Shown here in pieces: positions 6,049 through 6,132 of a DNA stretch of 6,132 nucleotides. This stretch comes from Syntrophaceae bacterium UBA4778 (GTDB lineage Bacteria > Desulfobacterota > Syntrophia > Syntrophales > UBA4778). The notes under the pieces are model-generated. The model did no database searches. It was not told where the DNA came from and worked only from the letters and a program-made list of their open reading frames with translations. The translations under genes and the position numbers were made by a program. Each line of letters opens with the position of its first letter. Within the stretch, counting starts at the first letter, position 1. The DNA lies in contig DHHG01000224.1 of the NCBI GenBank assembly GCA_002403175.1, forward strand, positions 1 to 6,132. The letters run 5' to 3'.

Positions 6049-6085
6049 TTCAGAGCTGGTTAAGACAACGAGCCAGAACTCAGAA
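6049..6085 (+). other. Imperfect hairpin in the spacer between the two tRNA genes
   Basis: TTC-A-GAG-CTGGT (6049-6060) can pair with GCCAG-AA-CTC-A-GAA (6072-6085), leaving one A.A mismatch, a two-base bulge and an 11-nt loop. The T8 run (6108-6115) is about 22 bases further on, so a direct terminator role is doubtful. It may act in 3' processing of the first tRNA. Confidence 0.3.
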
Positions 6086-6096
6086 TGATTGCCAAT

Positions 6097-6102
6097 TATA
6101 AT
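6097..6102 (+). promoter_or_regulatory. Consensus -10 box ahead of the second tRNA
   Basis: A perfect TATAAT lies 15 bp before the second tRNA, so transcription would start about 8 nt upstream of it, a spacing typical of tRNA genes. No good -35 hexamer is found 16-18 bp upstream, so the promoter is only a candidate. The T8 run (6108-6115) between this box and the tRNA could instead be the end of the first tRNA transcript. Confidence 0.4.
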
Positions 6103-6117
6103 ATTGATTTTTTTTGC

Positions 6118-6132
6118 GGAGAGATGGCTGAG
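6118..6132 (+). tRNA. Second tRNA, probably tRNA-Ser (5' end only)
   Basis: The last 15 bases, GGAGAGATGGCTGAG, have the acceptor arm and D-arm opening typical of bacterial tRNA-Ser; compare GGAGGGATGGCCGAG in the neighbour, with 13 of 15 identical. The anticodon is beyond the edge. Adjacency to serS and tRNA-Ser(UGA) supports a second serine isoacceptor. Confidence 0.8.

Overview
The window looks like ordinary chromosomal DNA from a Gram-negative bacterium, most likely a deltaproteobacterial (Desulfobacterota, Syntrophales-like) lineage. This rests on the company of proC, yggT and DUF167 (yggU) genes, a Gram-negative-type MurJ, a PEP-CTERM secreted protein and a serS/tRNA-Ser cluster. The lineage is inferred from gene content, not from a search. 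Nothing resembles a phage, an insertion sequence, a CRISPR array or a defence island.

Left part (1-1180): the 5' end of a proC-like gene runs leftward and off the window edge. A 281-bp AT-rich spacer follows. A rightward gene then encodes a secreted, histidine-rich PEP-CTERM protein of unknown function, closed by a very strong intrinsic terminator. This protein, with four HE[F/Y]...H modules, is the least explained object in the window.

Middle part (1181-4529): a promoter-like sequence precedes yggT (membrane protein), a DUF167/YggU gene, murJ (lipid II flippase) and a J-domain co-chaperone gene. The gaps are 16, 28 and 99 bp, so at least the first three probably form one operon. The theme is envelope growth and housekeeping. 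The J-protein is unusual in ending after a single C-terminal substrate-binding domain, and it has no zinc finger.

Right part (4530-6132): serS, with its own likely promoter and ribosome-binding site, is followed after 39 bp by a complete tRNA-Ser(UGA) gene. The first 15 bases of a second tRNA, almost certainly also tRNA-Ser, end the window. The synthetase is therefore linked to at least two of its own substrates. The best promoter candidate for the first tRNA lies across the serS stop codon.

No convincing new multi-gene system is visible. The items that deserve follow-up are the His-rich PEP-CTERM protein, the single-CTD J-protein, changes in normally charged MurJ cavity positions, and the serS-tRNA-Ser arrangement.
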